Origin: Thioalkalivibrio nitratireducens
GTDB lineage: Bacteria > Pseudomonadota > Gammaproteobacteria > Ectothiorhodospirales > Ectothiorhodospiraceae
Direction of reading: 5' to 3'
Assembly: GCA_011390385.1 (NCBI GenBank)
Contig: JAABSN010000022.1
Span: 1 to 27,571, forward strand
Length of the DNA stretch: 27,571 nucleotides
Part shown: in pieces, positions 14,851-23,415 of the stretch
Layout of the letters: each line of letters begins with the position of its first letter
Numbering within the stretch: the stretch's first letter is position 1
Notes under the pieces: model-generated
The model's database searches: none
What the model was told of the DNA's origin: nothing
What the model saw: the letters and a program-made list of their open reading frames with translations, nothing else
Translations under genes and position numbers: made by a program

Positions 14851-17142
14851 TCACGTGGAGCCGAGTCTCGCCAGCCCCCAGCAGATGAGGCATCCCGTTG
14901 TAATCGTAGTGCCGATAGCCCCCAGCACTGGAATCGACGAGAAAGCGAGCACCCCGAAGGTCGCGGAGGTGGAAACTACGCAGACCAGCACTGAGCGATG
15001 GGTGTGCTTGCGCTCCACTGCGGTCGACGGCTTGGAAGAAAAAAGGCCGTAGTCCAGGCCAAGGCCGGCAACGACCAGCAGGGCGACGAAATGGAATACC
15101 GACAGCGGCCCCGTCATAACCGTAAGCGCGACTATCGTGAGGCCGAGACCGGCGAGGGCCGTGGCCACGATCCATAGCGCACGTGAAAACCGCCTCTCGG
15201 CAGCGATCAACAGGATGAGAATCGCGCTCGCCGCCAGTCCGATCACCATCGAGACCTTGGCCCGGTACCGCGCCACGAGCGATTCGGAGGCCACTTTCAG
15301 ATCCACCACGTGTACATTGCCCAAGAATGTCGCGTTGCTCGACCACGCGGAAAGTCCAGCGAAATCGACTGCTCCATGTAGCGTGATCAGCGCGGTCCAG
15401 TGGCCCCGGGCCTCATAAAGCAGCGACTCGAAGACGCCGGCAAAAGGGCTCTCCATCACATTGGCCGCCGTAATCTCCAGTTCCTTGCTGTTCTCAACGT
15501 CAGTCATGAAAGGCTCAAACGCCTGCACGGCAAAAGGCGTGTCGCGAACGGCCTCATCCAGCCAGTTCGCCAGCAACTCGGTCGAAGGCAATTCCGCCGC
15601 TCTGCGGCGTTGCGTACTCTCGCTAGGCAGCAGAACGTTCGGCGACATCCACCGCTCCACGATGCCGCGCACGCGCGCATCCTGCAGTTCGGCCGTTAGT
15701 TCCTCGACCATGCTGAGCGCCTCGTCGCGCGTGCTTCCCTCGACGATGATCACGTAACGCAGGTCAGGTGCGCCCGTGGCCTGGCGCAACTCATGGTCTC
15801 TCCGCAGCGTCTCGGCGGGTATAGGCGTCAGGGCCGACAGATCGTCGCTCCAGAATCGGTCCACTTGGAGAACCCCTATCCCACTCGCTGCAATCGCGAT
15901 CGCCACGGGCAGGTAGCTCAGGCGCGGAGACCGCAACGCGCCCGCCCCGTCCGCGTCCGCGTACGCCCCAACAGCCTGCGGTGCGTCGCCCCGAGGCAAA
16001 GGCAGGGCCGGCAGGAACCAACGGGTTGCGGTTGCGGCTACCAGCACGCCGACCAGCGAGAACACGGCAAGCTGGGCGAGTCCGGAGGAACCGGTCAGAG
16101 CGAGGCCGAGGTAGGCCAAGGCCGTACTGGTCGCCCCGACAGCGATGGATGGCATTACGTTGTCTATCGCGCGATCCAGGCCTGTTGCCCGGGCATGGCC
16201 CAAGAGGTGCACGGGGTAATCCACCGTGATCCCGAGAATGGTGATCCCGAAGGCAATGGTGATCCCGTGGACCTTGCCGAAAACCAGCGCGATCGCTGCC
16301 AGGCCGGCCAGCAAGCCCAGCGCAACCGGTAAGCCTGCCGCCCCGACCCATGACCACTTGCGAAAAGCGGCAAACAGCACGGCCAGTACCAAGACCGTGG
16401 CGAGGATGCTGCGAAATGTAGCCTCCTGGCGGATGGTCTCCTGGACCCCTAGGCCGTAAACCCCCATGCCGAACACCTCGAGCCCGACATCCGGCTCGTT
16501 CAATTCGCCGAACTGGCCCTGCAGCGCGGCAAGCGCCTGCCTCTGGCCACCGAGATCGAAGGCCGGCGCCCTGGTCTCGGCAATCACCAGCGAGCCGAAT
16601 CCCTCGCCTACGGGGAAGCTGGGCGGCATTTCCCCGCCGGCGTTCAGGCGATCGATCACATGCAAGCCGGCCATCGTGGGATCCGCCTTGATGATCCTGA
16701 CCAGCGCGGGCGAAGACAACATCAGCACGTCGCCCAGGCGCGCAGTAATTTCCTCACGCAGGCCGCCCGGAGTCAGAGCACGGTCGTCCAGCAGGTAGCG
16801 GTACTTCCACACGAAGACTGGTATGTCGTCCAGCCCCGCCTCTTGCGAGACCGCCAGCACCCGCGTGAATGGATCGGCGTCCTGTAGCCGCAAGGAAAGA
16901 TCGACTGCGAGTTCTTCCGCGGTGGCCGCCTCCGTTGCGGTGACGATGGCGAACAGCAGGCGTGATCCGGGAGCGTCTCCAGCCCGGTCACGCAGGAGTT
17001 GTTCGTCCGCGCCACGCGCCTCGGGCAGGAAGTAGGAGAGGTCATAGGACAGTTCCAGCTTCGAGAACACGACAGCTAAGCATGCCAGGGCGAATGCGGC
17101 CCAGGCGCCTAAGCGAAACGCGTTAGCCTGGCCCGGCCTCAC
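14851..17142 (-). CDS. MMPL/RND-family exporter
   Basis: This large inner-membrane transporter (763 residues from the chosen start) has the RND repeat: an N-terminal helix, a periplasmic domain of about 200 residues, a helix bundle, then the same again. Charged residues within helices, TVDYPVHLLGH and LGLDYGLFSS, fit proton-relay positions in MMPL proteins. It is thought to move the polyene or polyene lipid out of the inner membrane using the proton gradient; an RND-like protein is needed for xanthomonadin localisation. GTG at 17142 overlaps the LolA-like stop as GTGA and gives the usual short N-terminus; a GTG at 17205 is the alternative. It is the last gene of its operon and converges on the halogenase with only 24 bases between. 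Confidence 0.88.
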   Translation of the reverse strand: MRPGQANAFRLGAWAAFALACLAVVFSKLELSYDLSYFLPEARGADEQLLRDRAGDAPGSRLLFAIVTATEAATAEELAVDLSLRLQDADPFTRVLAVSQEAGLDDIPVFVWKYRYLLDDRALTPGGLREEITARLGDVLMLSSPALVRIIKADPTMAGLHVIDRLNAGGEMPPSFPVGEGFGSLVIAETRAPAFDLGGQRQALAALQGQFGELNEPDVGLEVFGMGVYGLGVQETIRQEATFRSILATVLVLAVLFAAFRKWSWVGAAGLPVALGLLAGLAAIALVFGKVHGITIAFGITILGITVDYPVHLLGHARATGLDRAIDNVMPSIAVGATSTALAYLGLALTGSSGLAQLAVFSLVGVLVAATATRWFLPALPLPRGDAPQAVGAYADADGAGALRSPRLSYLPVAIAIAASGIGVLQVDRFWSDDLSALTPIPAETLRRDHELRQATGAPDLRYVIIVEGSTRDEALSMVEELTAELQDARVRGIVERWMSPNVLLPSESTQRRRAAELPSTELLANWLDEAVRDTPFAVQAFEPFMTDVENSKELEITAANVMESPFAGVFESLLYEARGHWTALITLHGAVDFAGLSAWSSNATFLGNVHVVDLKVASESLVARYRAKVSMVIGLAASAILILLIAAERRFSRALWIVATALAGLGLTIVALTVMTGPLSVFHFVALLVVAGLGLDYGLFSSKPSTAVERKHTHRSVLVCVVSTSATFGVLAFSSIPVLGAIGTTITTGCLICWGLARLGST

Positions 17143-17720
17143 TCGATGCCACTGCTGACCGGCGTGACGAATCGCATCTGCTCGACTGTGCCGTCCGCCA
17201 GCCACACCTCCACCGCAATGAGGGTTTCATCGCAGCCGTGGACGACAAGCCGGTTCAACTGGCGTTCGATCCTTGCCTGGCGCGGCACGAGCTCCAACCA
17301 CCACCCGTCCTCTGCAGTCTCCACGGAGGGCCGGAACACGCGCAGCAACGCCCCCGCATCCCTGTCGATCAGGCCGAGCAGGCCGGAGCGGAGGCCGGCC
17401 AGGGCCGGATACCGGGAAATGGCCGTCTCCCTCGCCCGGCCGGTAGATTCCACCGTGACAAGCTCCCGCCCAAGGCTGAGCCGTCGAGGTACCGGCTCCT
17501 CGATGACCTTGACCAGCGTGTCGTCGTCCAGCCTCTCGAGAAATCCGCTGACGGTGACTATTTCATCGAACAGGGGCGACTGGCGTTCTTCCACGAACAC
17601 CAGCTTCTCTTGCCCGGGCATCGCGAGGGAAGACATAATCATCGACATCGCGTCGACATCATCACCCGGGAGAGGGAGCGAACCGGCACAGGCAGCCAAT
17701 GTGACCAGAGCCGCAATCAC
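17139..17720 (-). CDS. LolA-like outer-membrane lipoprotein carrier homologue
   Basis: The 193-residue product has the LolA/LolB-like beta pattern: KLVFVEERQSPLFDEIVTVS GFLE followed by DDTLVKVIEEPVPRRLSLG. LolA relatives are regular members of APE clusters and probably shield the lipidic pigment across the periplasm. A lipobox-like LVTLAACAG lies at residues 6-14, so the leader would be only about 10 residues and lacks the usual basic start. GTG at 17720 overlaps the previous stop as GTGA. In frame upstream there is only CTG at 17735 before a stop, so the true start is uncertain. It precedes the exporter gene and is coupled to it. Confidence 0.78.
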   Translation of the reverse strand: MIAALVTLAACAGSLPLPGDDVDAMSMIMSSLAMPGQEKLVFVEERQSPLFDEIVTVSGFLERLDDDTLVKVIEEPVPRRLSLGRELVTVESTGRARETAISRYPALAGLRSGLLGLIDRDAGALLRVFRPSVETAEDGWWLELVPRQARIERQLNRLVVHGCDETLIAVEVWLADGTVEQMRFVTPVSSGIE

Positions 17721-18616
17721 GCTGCCGAATCCCAGAAATCATACAAGTTGAACCAGTTCATCGGCGCCATTCGGGCATAACGCTCCAGCCTTCGGGAAAA
17801 TTCGGCAGCCAGCTCTTCCAGGGCCTGCTCCCGCTCCTGACGGCCGGCCGTGCTGCGCACCGGCAACTCCTCGAAATACAGCTCGTAGCCGCCATCAAGA
17901 TAAAGGCCCGTAGCCATGACCACTGGCACTTTGAACCCCACGGCCAGGGCAAAAGGCCCCCTCGGAAGGCGGCAGCTGCTGCCGAAAAATTGACACTCGA
18001 CCGACGGTGCTCCATGGGTCAATCGGTCGGCGGGGATACCGATCCAACCGCCGCTACGCAAGGTCTCTGCGACGCGAAGCGCAATCGCCGTCGGCGGCGC
18101 ACTGGCGTCGATGACTTTGGCCGCCATCTCCGGGACGACTTCCTCGAGGTAACGCGTGAAATTGGGATTCACGCGGCGATCAATCACGACGTGGACGTCC
18201 ACGCGCTCGTCCTCCAGGCTGACCGAGCGAGTCGCCTCGAAACTGCCCAGGTGACTGCTGAGCACAACGCATCCGCTGCCATCAGCTGCTATGCGCTTGA
18301 GAAGATCACGCCCGTGAACGCGGGAGCAGATACCCTTTGTATCGCCGGACAAAAGGTACACGCGGTCTACGGCCACCTGCCCGAAGGTGTAGAAATGTCG
18401 CAGTAACTCCCAGGTGCAAGGCTCCCTGCCGAGGACCCGATGGAGAAAATCCAGCGCCGCGGCCCGTTCCTTACGCCGGGTGACCAGGAAGTAGGCGCCC
18501 ACGGGCCACATGATGACGCTGATCGCGGTGCGGCCGAGATTCAGCGCCACCCATCTTACGAATGCGATGCCATGTCGGCTGCCCGCCTCATCCCTTTTTT
18601 GCCACCCGGCGCTCAT
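17717..18616 (-). CDS. LpxL/HtrB-like acyltransferase
   Basis: This 299-residue protein belongs to the LpxL/HtrB (lipid A late acyltransferase-like) family. A hydrophobic helix near residues 30-48 anchors it in the inner membrane. The catalytic motif is VVLSSHLGSFEATRS (about 115-130; His-X4-Glu), and conserved downstream segments include GGWIGIPADR and CRLPRGPFALAVGFKVPVV. It probably transfers an acyl chain, perhaps the polyene itself, to a lipid or glycan acceptor. It is translated just before the LolA-like gene (GTGA overlap) and 27 bases after the ligase. Together with the PlsC-type enzyme it gives the cluster two different acyltransferases. Confidence 0.86.
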   Translation of the reverse strand: MSAGWQKRDEAGSRHGIAFVRWVALNLGRTAISVIMWPVGAYFLVTRRKERAAALDFLHRVLGREPCTWELLRHFYTFGQVAVDRVYLLSGDTKGICSRVHGRDLLKRIAADGSGCVVLSSHLGSFEATRSVSLEDERVDVHVVIDRRVNPNFTRYLEEVVPEMAAKVIDASAPPTAIALRVAETLRSGGWIGIPADRLTHGAPSVECQFFGSSCRLPRGPFALAVGFKVPVVMATGLYLDGGYELYFEELPVRSTAGRQEREQALEELAAEFSRRLERYARMAPMNWFNLYDFWDSAA

Positions 18617-18643
18617 TTCTTTGCTTCGTCTCTTTCCATAGAC

Positions 18644-19972
18644 TCAAGATGACCGCCGCGCCATCCACAATGCGTTCACCGCAAAGTGATCGAGCTTGCC
18701 CAAATCCGTGCGCGGCAACTTGTCGACCACGAGAATCGGGCGCGGCAGGAATGCCGGGTCGACCAGCCGGGACAACTCCTCGATAACGCCCTTAATGGGC
18801 CTGTCTGTGGCAACCATCGCAGCCACCCGGTCGACAGCGCTGTGGCCCGCCGAAGGCACGAAGACGATGCCGTCATGCACGCCTCGAATACTGAGCAAGT
18901 GCGTGGTCAGCTCGGCGAGAGAACCACGCTTCCCGGCAACGTTGAGCATATCGGCGGTTCGCCCGACAATGTGGAAGCAACCGTCCGGCGTCCGCTCGAG
19001 GACATCATTCAGCTCTACTGTTTCATGCAAGTGAGGAGCTGAAGCGACAGAAACGCCATCGGACTCCGTCAGCGAGAAATCGGGCAGCAGGCTCCATGGT
19101 TCATCCCGCGCACGGCGGCGTGAGGCCAGGCACCCGGTTTCAGTGCAGCCGTAGACTTCCAGAACCTCGTCAGCAAAGCTCGCCTCGGCCTCACGCGCAT
19201 ACTCCACCGGCAGCGGCGCGGTCGCGCTGATCACCCTAGCGACTCGAGGCAGAGCAATTTTTGCCGATAACAACGCTTTCAAGTGGATCGGCGTCGTGAC
19301 AAGTACGCGCGGCGCCTCGAGCGAAGCAAGTGCGGCCGCGACGTCTGAAGGATAGAAAGGCCGCGCAGTGCATACTTCCAGCGGCAGAAACAGCGGGGCC
19401 AGCACTGTCGTCTCAAGGCCATACATGTGCTGTGAAGGAACGGTGGCAACGACCTTGGCGTCGCGGGTCAGGCCTTCGAACAGTCCCATGCCGTTGATTC
19501 GCGTCCCTGCCCTAAGGGTCCGCCAGTATTTCCGATTGGCCTTCGGCGCTCCGGTTGATCCGGAAGTGAAAGCCATGACACAAAGCTGGTTGTCGTCGAT
19601 GCAGGGAACTAATTCGCTCTTGCAAGCCCCATCGACGCGGCTGGTCACGCGGAGGCGATGGTCGACCTGCAATCCCGGCATCGCGTCGTCGTCATGGATC
19701 AGGCATGCGCCGGGCGTCGTGTCGAGCAATGCCTGCACGGTCCTTGGGTGTCGGTTGGCGGGGAGCAGCACCGCCCGGTTTGCGACGATCGCTGCAAGCA
19801 GGCCCACGGTGAAGTCGAACCGTTCCTGGCAAACGTTGACCACGGCAGTCCCGGGAGGCAGCTGCTCGCCTACCATTTTCACTGCGCCCAGGAGTTGCGT
19901 CGCACTGACCTCGAAGTCCCGCCCGCGAAACAGAATGTCCTCAGGCGGTCTTTCAAGCAGAGGAAATTTCAC
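18644..19972 (-). CDS. AMP-forming aryl/acyl-ACP ligase (ANL superfamily)
   Basis: This 442-residue adenylating enzyme has the P-loop MAFTSGSTGAPKANRKYW (about 134-151), motif A5 as VYGCTETG (about 274) and the A10 Lys in LPRTDLGKLD near the C-terminus. It is shorter than most acyl-CoA synthetases (500-600), as expected for the compact ligases in APE clusters (ApeH in E. coli). It should activate the hydroxybenzoate starter and load it on ACP. Its GTG start overlaps the ACP stop (GTGA), which supports that ACP as its partner. Starter identity cannot be read directly, but the chorismatase in the next operon points to a hydroxybenzoate. Confidence 0.87.
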   Translation of the reverse strand: MKFPLLERPPEDILFRGRDFEVSATQLLGAVKMVGEQLPPGTAVVNVCQERFDFTVGLLAAIVANRAVLLPANRHPRTVQALLDTTPGACLIHDDDAMPGLQVDHRLRVTSRVDGACKSELVPCIDDNQLCVMAFTSGSTGAPKANRKYWRTLRAGTRINGMGLFEGLTRDAKVVATVPSQHMYGLETTVLAPLFLPLEVCTARPFYPSDVAAALASLEAPRVLVTTPIHLKALLSAKIALPRVARVISATAPLPVEYAREAEASFADEVLEVYGCTETGCLASRRRARDEPWSLLPDFSLTESDGVSVASAPHLHETVELNDVLERTPDGCFHIVGRTADMLNVAGKRGSLAELTTHLLSIRGVHDGIVFVPSAGHSAVDRVAAMVATDRPIKGVIEELSRLVDPAFLPRPILVVDKLPRTDLGKLDHFAVNALWMARRSS

Positions 19973-20241
19973 GACGCCTTGTTGGCTTCGACGTGCGCGG
20001 TCAGGACGCGGAGGCTGGAAAAGACCTGCTGTGTTTCCTCGTCCTCAGCCTTGAGGTGAACACCGTAGGTCCCCGCAATCGCCACAGCCAGTTCGAGTGC
20101 GTCGATCGAGTCCAGGCTTAATCCGGTACCGAACAAGGGAGCCTCCGGATTAATGTCGTCCGGGCTCGTGTCCTGGAGATTAAGGCTCTCGATGATTAGC
20201 TGCGCCATCTGGCGCTCCTCGGGGCTAAGATTTCCGTTCAT
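19969..20241 (-). CDS. Acyl carrier protein (second copy)
   Basis: The 90-residue acidic protein carries the phosphopantetheine Ser in GLSLDSIDALELAVAI (Ser near residue 44), with helix I in QMAQLIIESLNL. The ATG at 20241 has GGAG about nine bases upstream. It opens the minus-strand operon that continues with ligase, acyltransferase, LolA-like and exporter genes. Coupling to the ligase suggests that it accepts the aryl starter. It differs clearly in sequence from the ACP at 9403-9642, so the two probably have separate partners. Confidence 0.9.
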   Translation of the reverse strand: MNGNLSPEERQMAQLIIESLNLQDTSPDDINPEAPLFGTGLSLDSIDALELAVAIAGTYGVHLKAEDEETQQVFSSLRVLTAHVEANKAS

Positions 20242-20394
20242 CCACCGTTGCTCCTGCAGATTTCACATGATGCTCGGCCATGCCGCCGACACGCCTGTTT
20301 TTGACCCGCGTAGTTTGCACCAAGGCCGAATACATTGGTACCAGCCGGCCGCCAGCGTTAGAATTCCGCTCAGACTCGGTTGGAGACGACAGGG
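20242..20394. promoter_or_regulatory. Divergent promoter region (ACP operon and second halogenase operon)
   Basis: These 153 bases separate the minus-strand ACP operon from the plus-strand halogenase-chorismatase operon, so at least two promoters should be here. TTGCAC at about 20326 is a possible -35 for the plus direction, but the -10 at the right distance is poor. No clear operator or riboswitch was seen. Confidence 0.4.
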
Positions 20395-21690
20395 ATGTAC
20401 GAACGTTTCGATGTGGTAGTCGCGGGAGGCGGGCCGGCGGGCTCAACGATAGCCACAATTCTCGCCCAACATGGTCGTTCCGTCCTGCTCTTGGACAAAG
20501 ACCGACATCCGCGCTTTCATATTGGCGAATCGCTACTACCGATGAATCTTCCGATCTTTGACCGGCTTGGCGTCGCCGACCAAGTGGAGCAAATCGGCGT
20601 CGTAAAGCGTGGAGCTGATTTCTGCGTTGGAACCGAGTCAGAATTTGTAACTTTCCGATTCTCAGATGCGCTTCGGGGATCGCCAGCCCAGGCATATGAA
20701 GTTCGCCGCGCCGATCTCGACAAGGTGCTTATCGACAATGCCATGCACCATGGCGTCATTGTCCGGGAGAACACGCGGGTAGAGAACCTCGAGCGGTGCG
20801 AAGACGGGACCTTTCTTGTCACTGCACGACCCGATTCCGCCGCCAATCAGACTGTGCGGGCAGGGTTCTTCGTGGATGCCACGGGGCGTGATGGATTGCT
20901 GGCAAAAAAAATGGGGCTTCGTCGGCGCAATCCGGACCACGCGAGCGCTGCCATATACGCACACTATCGGGGCGTGACTCGGCGAACTGGAGAAGACGCG
21001 GGGAACATCAGTATTTACTGGTTTGATCAGGGCTGGATCTGGATGATCCCGCTGCCTGAAGATGTAATGAGCGTTGGCGCCGTATGCCGGCCGGATTACC
21101 TCAAGAGACGCCAGTCGCCCGCGACCGATTTCCTTGAGGAAACGCTGCGCCTATGCCCGGAAGCTTGGGCGCGCATGAAGGATGCCGCACTGGAGCGCGA
21201 AGCAGAAGCCACTGGAAACTACTCTTACGGGGGTCGCAGAATCGGCGGCGCCGGCTACCTTCTGGTAGGCGATGCCTATGCATTCGTGGATCCAGTGTTC
21301 TCCAGCGGTGTTTACCTGGCGATGTCTTCCGCGGAACAGGCCGTTTCGATCGTGGAGAAATGGCTCGATCGCCGTTACCTTGTCTTTCACGCAAGCCTGG
21401 CATTACACGGCTTCAGGGTTCGCAGGGCGATTCGAACCTTCTCATGGTTCATCTACCGGTTCACCTCGCCCATAATGCGGGATCTGTTCCGCGAGCCAAG
21501 AAACATTCTCGGGGTACAGCAGGCCGTGATATCGATGCTCGCCGGCGATGTATACCGCGGCGGTCCGATACGTGCCCGGCTCGCCGTCTTCAAGCTTATC
21601 TATACCATCGCGTCACTTCTGAATTTCCGTGTCGCCAAAGACCACCGCCACAACAGGCGGCGCTTGGCGCGAGGAGACTCTCTTGGCTGA
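20395..21690 (+). CDS. Flavin-dependent halogenase-family protein (second)
   Basis: This FAD enzyme of 431 residues starts with MYERFDVVVAGGGPAGSTIA, a canonical FAD-binding loop. Halogenase marks are FHIGESLLP (about 40), a candidate catalytic Lys in VVKRGADF (about 66), the WxWxIP motif as GWIWMIPLP (about 213) and GDAYAFVDPVFSSGVYLA (about 290). The ATG at 20395 has GGAG nine bases upstream; a TTG at 20380 would add five residues. This protein is about 100 residues shorter than the one at 13222 and is closer in length and motifs to phenol/pyrrole-type halogenases and related hydroxylases. The downstream chorismatase overlaps it, suggesting action on the aryl starter or its product. Confidence 0.82.
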   Translation: MYERFDVVVAGGGPAGSTIATILAQHGRSVLLLDKDRHPRFHIGESLLPMNLPIFDRLGVADQVEQIGVVKRGADFCVGTESEFVTFRFSDALRGSPAQAYEVRRADLDKVLIDNAMHHGVIVRENTRVENLERCEDGTFLVTARPDSAANQTVRAGFFVDATGRDGLLAKKMGLRRRNPDHASAAIYAHYRGVTRRTGEDAGNISIYWFDQGWIWMIPLPEDVMSVGAVCRPDYLKRRQSPATDFLEETLRLCPEAWARMKDAALEREAEATGNYSYGGRRIGGAGYLLVGDAYAFVDPVFSSGVYLAMSSAEQAVSIVEKWLDRRYLVFHASLALHGFRVRRAIRTFSWFIYRFTSPIMRDLFREPRNILGVQQAVISMLAGDVYRGGPIRARLAVFKLIYTIASLLNFRVAKDHRHNRRRLARGDSLG

Positions 21691-22702
21691 AGAGCAAGCC
21701 GCGCCGTCCCTGAACACAACAGCCCGTCACAACGAAGCCACTGAGCACCCGATCATTTTACCGGCGCTAGACGACAATAGTGCCCATCAGCAATCATCAG
21801 AAGTGTTTCGCTTCGAGTTCGGGCAGCCGGGGACCGATGCGGAAGGCGTGATCAACACCGGCCTGAGGTGTTTTGGCACACCTCACGCGACCGAGATCTG
21901 GCTCGGAAGAGGCCCAGTCAAAGCCGGGCAGGATGGCCGGGTCAAGCTGACGGGAAACGCCGACTACCTCTTGGGCCATGTATCGATCGAGCTCTCTGGT
22001 CCCGAGCATCTGGCCGAGCTTGGCTGTGCGGCATACCTGGAGATCGTCAGCAGCCTCCGCGACTCGGGATTCCCACACCTGGTGCGAACGTGGAACTTCA
22101 TACCTTATATCCATGATGGCCGCGACGATGATGAAGGTTACCGGCAATTCTGCGTCGGCCGAGCCGTAGCGATCAGCACTCTCGGCCTAGCTTCTCCGGA
22201 CCTTCCTGCCGCTACGGGAATTGGTACGCCACATTCCAGAACGCTTGTGGTGGCAGTGCTCAGCAGCCGGCAACGGGCGCGACACATGGAGAATCCGCGC
22301 CAGGTGCCCGCTTACCGCTATCCACGCCAATACGGCCCCCGCAGCCCTTCATTTGCGAGAGCCACGTTCATCGATGGAGCCGGGGATGCCAGCCTATTCA
22401 TCGCCGGCACGGCTAGCGTGGTGGGACATGATTCTGTGCACCATGCACAGGCGGAGCGGCAGACCGTCGAGACGTTTACGAATATTCGGAAAGTTCTGGC
22501 TGTGGCAGCCGAGGAAACTAACAAAAGCTCTGTCGGCACATGGGGCGGCAGGGTCTATGTCAGGAATGAGGCAGACCTTTTGAAAATCGAAGAGGTCGTT
22601 GCCGGCGCGGGAGTCCTGCAACACCCCCTTTTGTACGTGGAAGCGCACATTTGCCGCACTGAGCTTCTGGTCGAAATCGAGCTTGTCACGCGCATGCGCT
22701 AG
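21683..22702 (+). CDS. Chorismatase (XanB2/Hyg5/FkbO family)
   Basis: The 339-residue product belongs to the chorismatase family, which converts chorismate and pyruvate-releasing intermediates to hydroxybenzoates or dihydroxycyclohexadienes. Diagnostic blocks are YRQFCVGRAVAI, ENPRQVPAYRYPRQYGP, FIAGTASVVGHDSVHH and the C-terminal HICRTELLVEIE with the likely catalytic Glu. TTG at 21683 is chosen because GAGGAG lies six bases upstream; it overlaps the halogenase stop. A GTG at 21629 is the longer option. In Xanthomonas, XanB2 makes 3- and 4-hydroxybenzoate, and 3-hydroxybenzoate is the xanthomonadin starter. Cys in HICR fits the hydroxybenzoate-forming types. It probably supplies the aryl head group. 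Confidence 0.88.
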   Translation: MAEEQAAPSLNTTARHNEATEHPIILPALDDNSAHQQSSEVFRFEFGQPGTDAEGVINTGLRCFGTPHATEIWLGRGPVKAGQDGRVKLTGNADYLLGHVSIELSGPEHLAELGCAAYLEIVSSLRDSGFPHLVRTWNFIPYIHDGRDDDEGYRQFCVGRAVAISTLGLASPDLPAATGIGTPHSRTLVVAVLSSRQRARHMENPRQVPAYRYPRQYGPRSPSFARATFIDGAGDASLFIAGTASVVGHDSVHHAQAERQTVETFTNIRKVLAVAAEETNKSSVGTWGGRVYVRNEADLLKIEEVVAGAGVLQHPLLYVEAHICRTELLVEIELVTRMR

Positions 22703-22720
22703 GCGCAAAATCAAACCACT

Positions 22721-23194
22721 ATGAACACGCAAAAACTGGTCCTGCTGGGGTCCCGAGGTATTGTCTTTGCGCTGGCTATTGGGGCTGTCTCTGCATGCAG
22801 CATTCAGCAGCAGGTCACCCCCGTGGATCGCCAGCTCCTGGCAGAACCCGAGGTGTGCATCATTGAAGATCCCGCGGTTCGGCCGGGCTTTCTCGTGGAA
22901 GTACACAAGGTGCTTCGTGACCTCGGCTATTCAACGCAGATGCTGTCCCCTGAAGCCCGCCTGACCGACTGCCCGACCGTGTTGACCTACACGGCCAGGT
23001 GGAGCTGGGACATGACGATCTACATGAGTTACAGCAAGATTGTGGTCTACTCCAATGGAGCCAAGGCCGGGGAGGCCTTGTACGATGCAACCGGGGGCGG
23101 CGGCCGGCTTGACAAGTTCATAGATGCCGAGCCGAAAATCCGGGAACTGGTGGAAGAACTTTTTCCACCGCGCGAGTACGCGATCGTTGAGTAA
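22721..23194 (+). CDS. Sbal_3080-like lipoprotein
   Basis: The 157-residue product has a leader and lipobox GAVSAC (Cys near 26). Mature features are PEVCIIEDPAVRPGFL, an internal Cys in LTDCPTVLTYTARWSWDM and GEALYDATGGG..LDKFIDAE. The alternation of short strands and the tandem aromatic WSWD resemble Sbal_3080-family lipoproteins, of unknown function; this assignment is from memory of the pattern. It follows the chorismatase stop by 18 bases with no strong ribosome site. A place in the pigment operon suggests an envelope role, but it could be a passenger. Confidence 0.7.
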   Translation: MNTQKLVLLGSRGIVFALAIGAVSACSIQQQVTPVDRQLLAEPEVCIIEDPAVRPGFLVEVHKVLRDLGYSTQMLSPEARLTDCPTVLTYTARWSWDMTIYMSYSKIVVYSNGAKAGEALYDATGGGGRLDKFIDAEPKIRELVEELFPPREYAIVE

Positions 23195-23415
23195 TTACCG
23201 TCAAGCACGGCCGGGGGCAATCCCAGCGTCTCCCGCCAGACGAGACTCGGCCAGGTAGATGAAGCCCGCCGAGCGTGACCGCACAGTTAGCCCGCAAGAT
23301 TCCAACCCAGGCTCGCCGTCGCCGAGGCTTGAGCCGGGGCCGGTAGCGAATAGCGAATCTCTGCATCCTGTCCTACAGCCGTCCGGCTAATATCGGCAAG
23401 GCTGCGAGGTCGAAA

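Noticed and set aside
23354..23366. Short tandem GCGAATA GCGAAT as a repeat array
   Set aside because: Only two imperfect units are present, too few to call a functional repeat.
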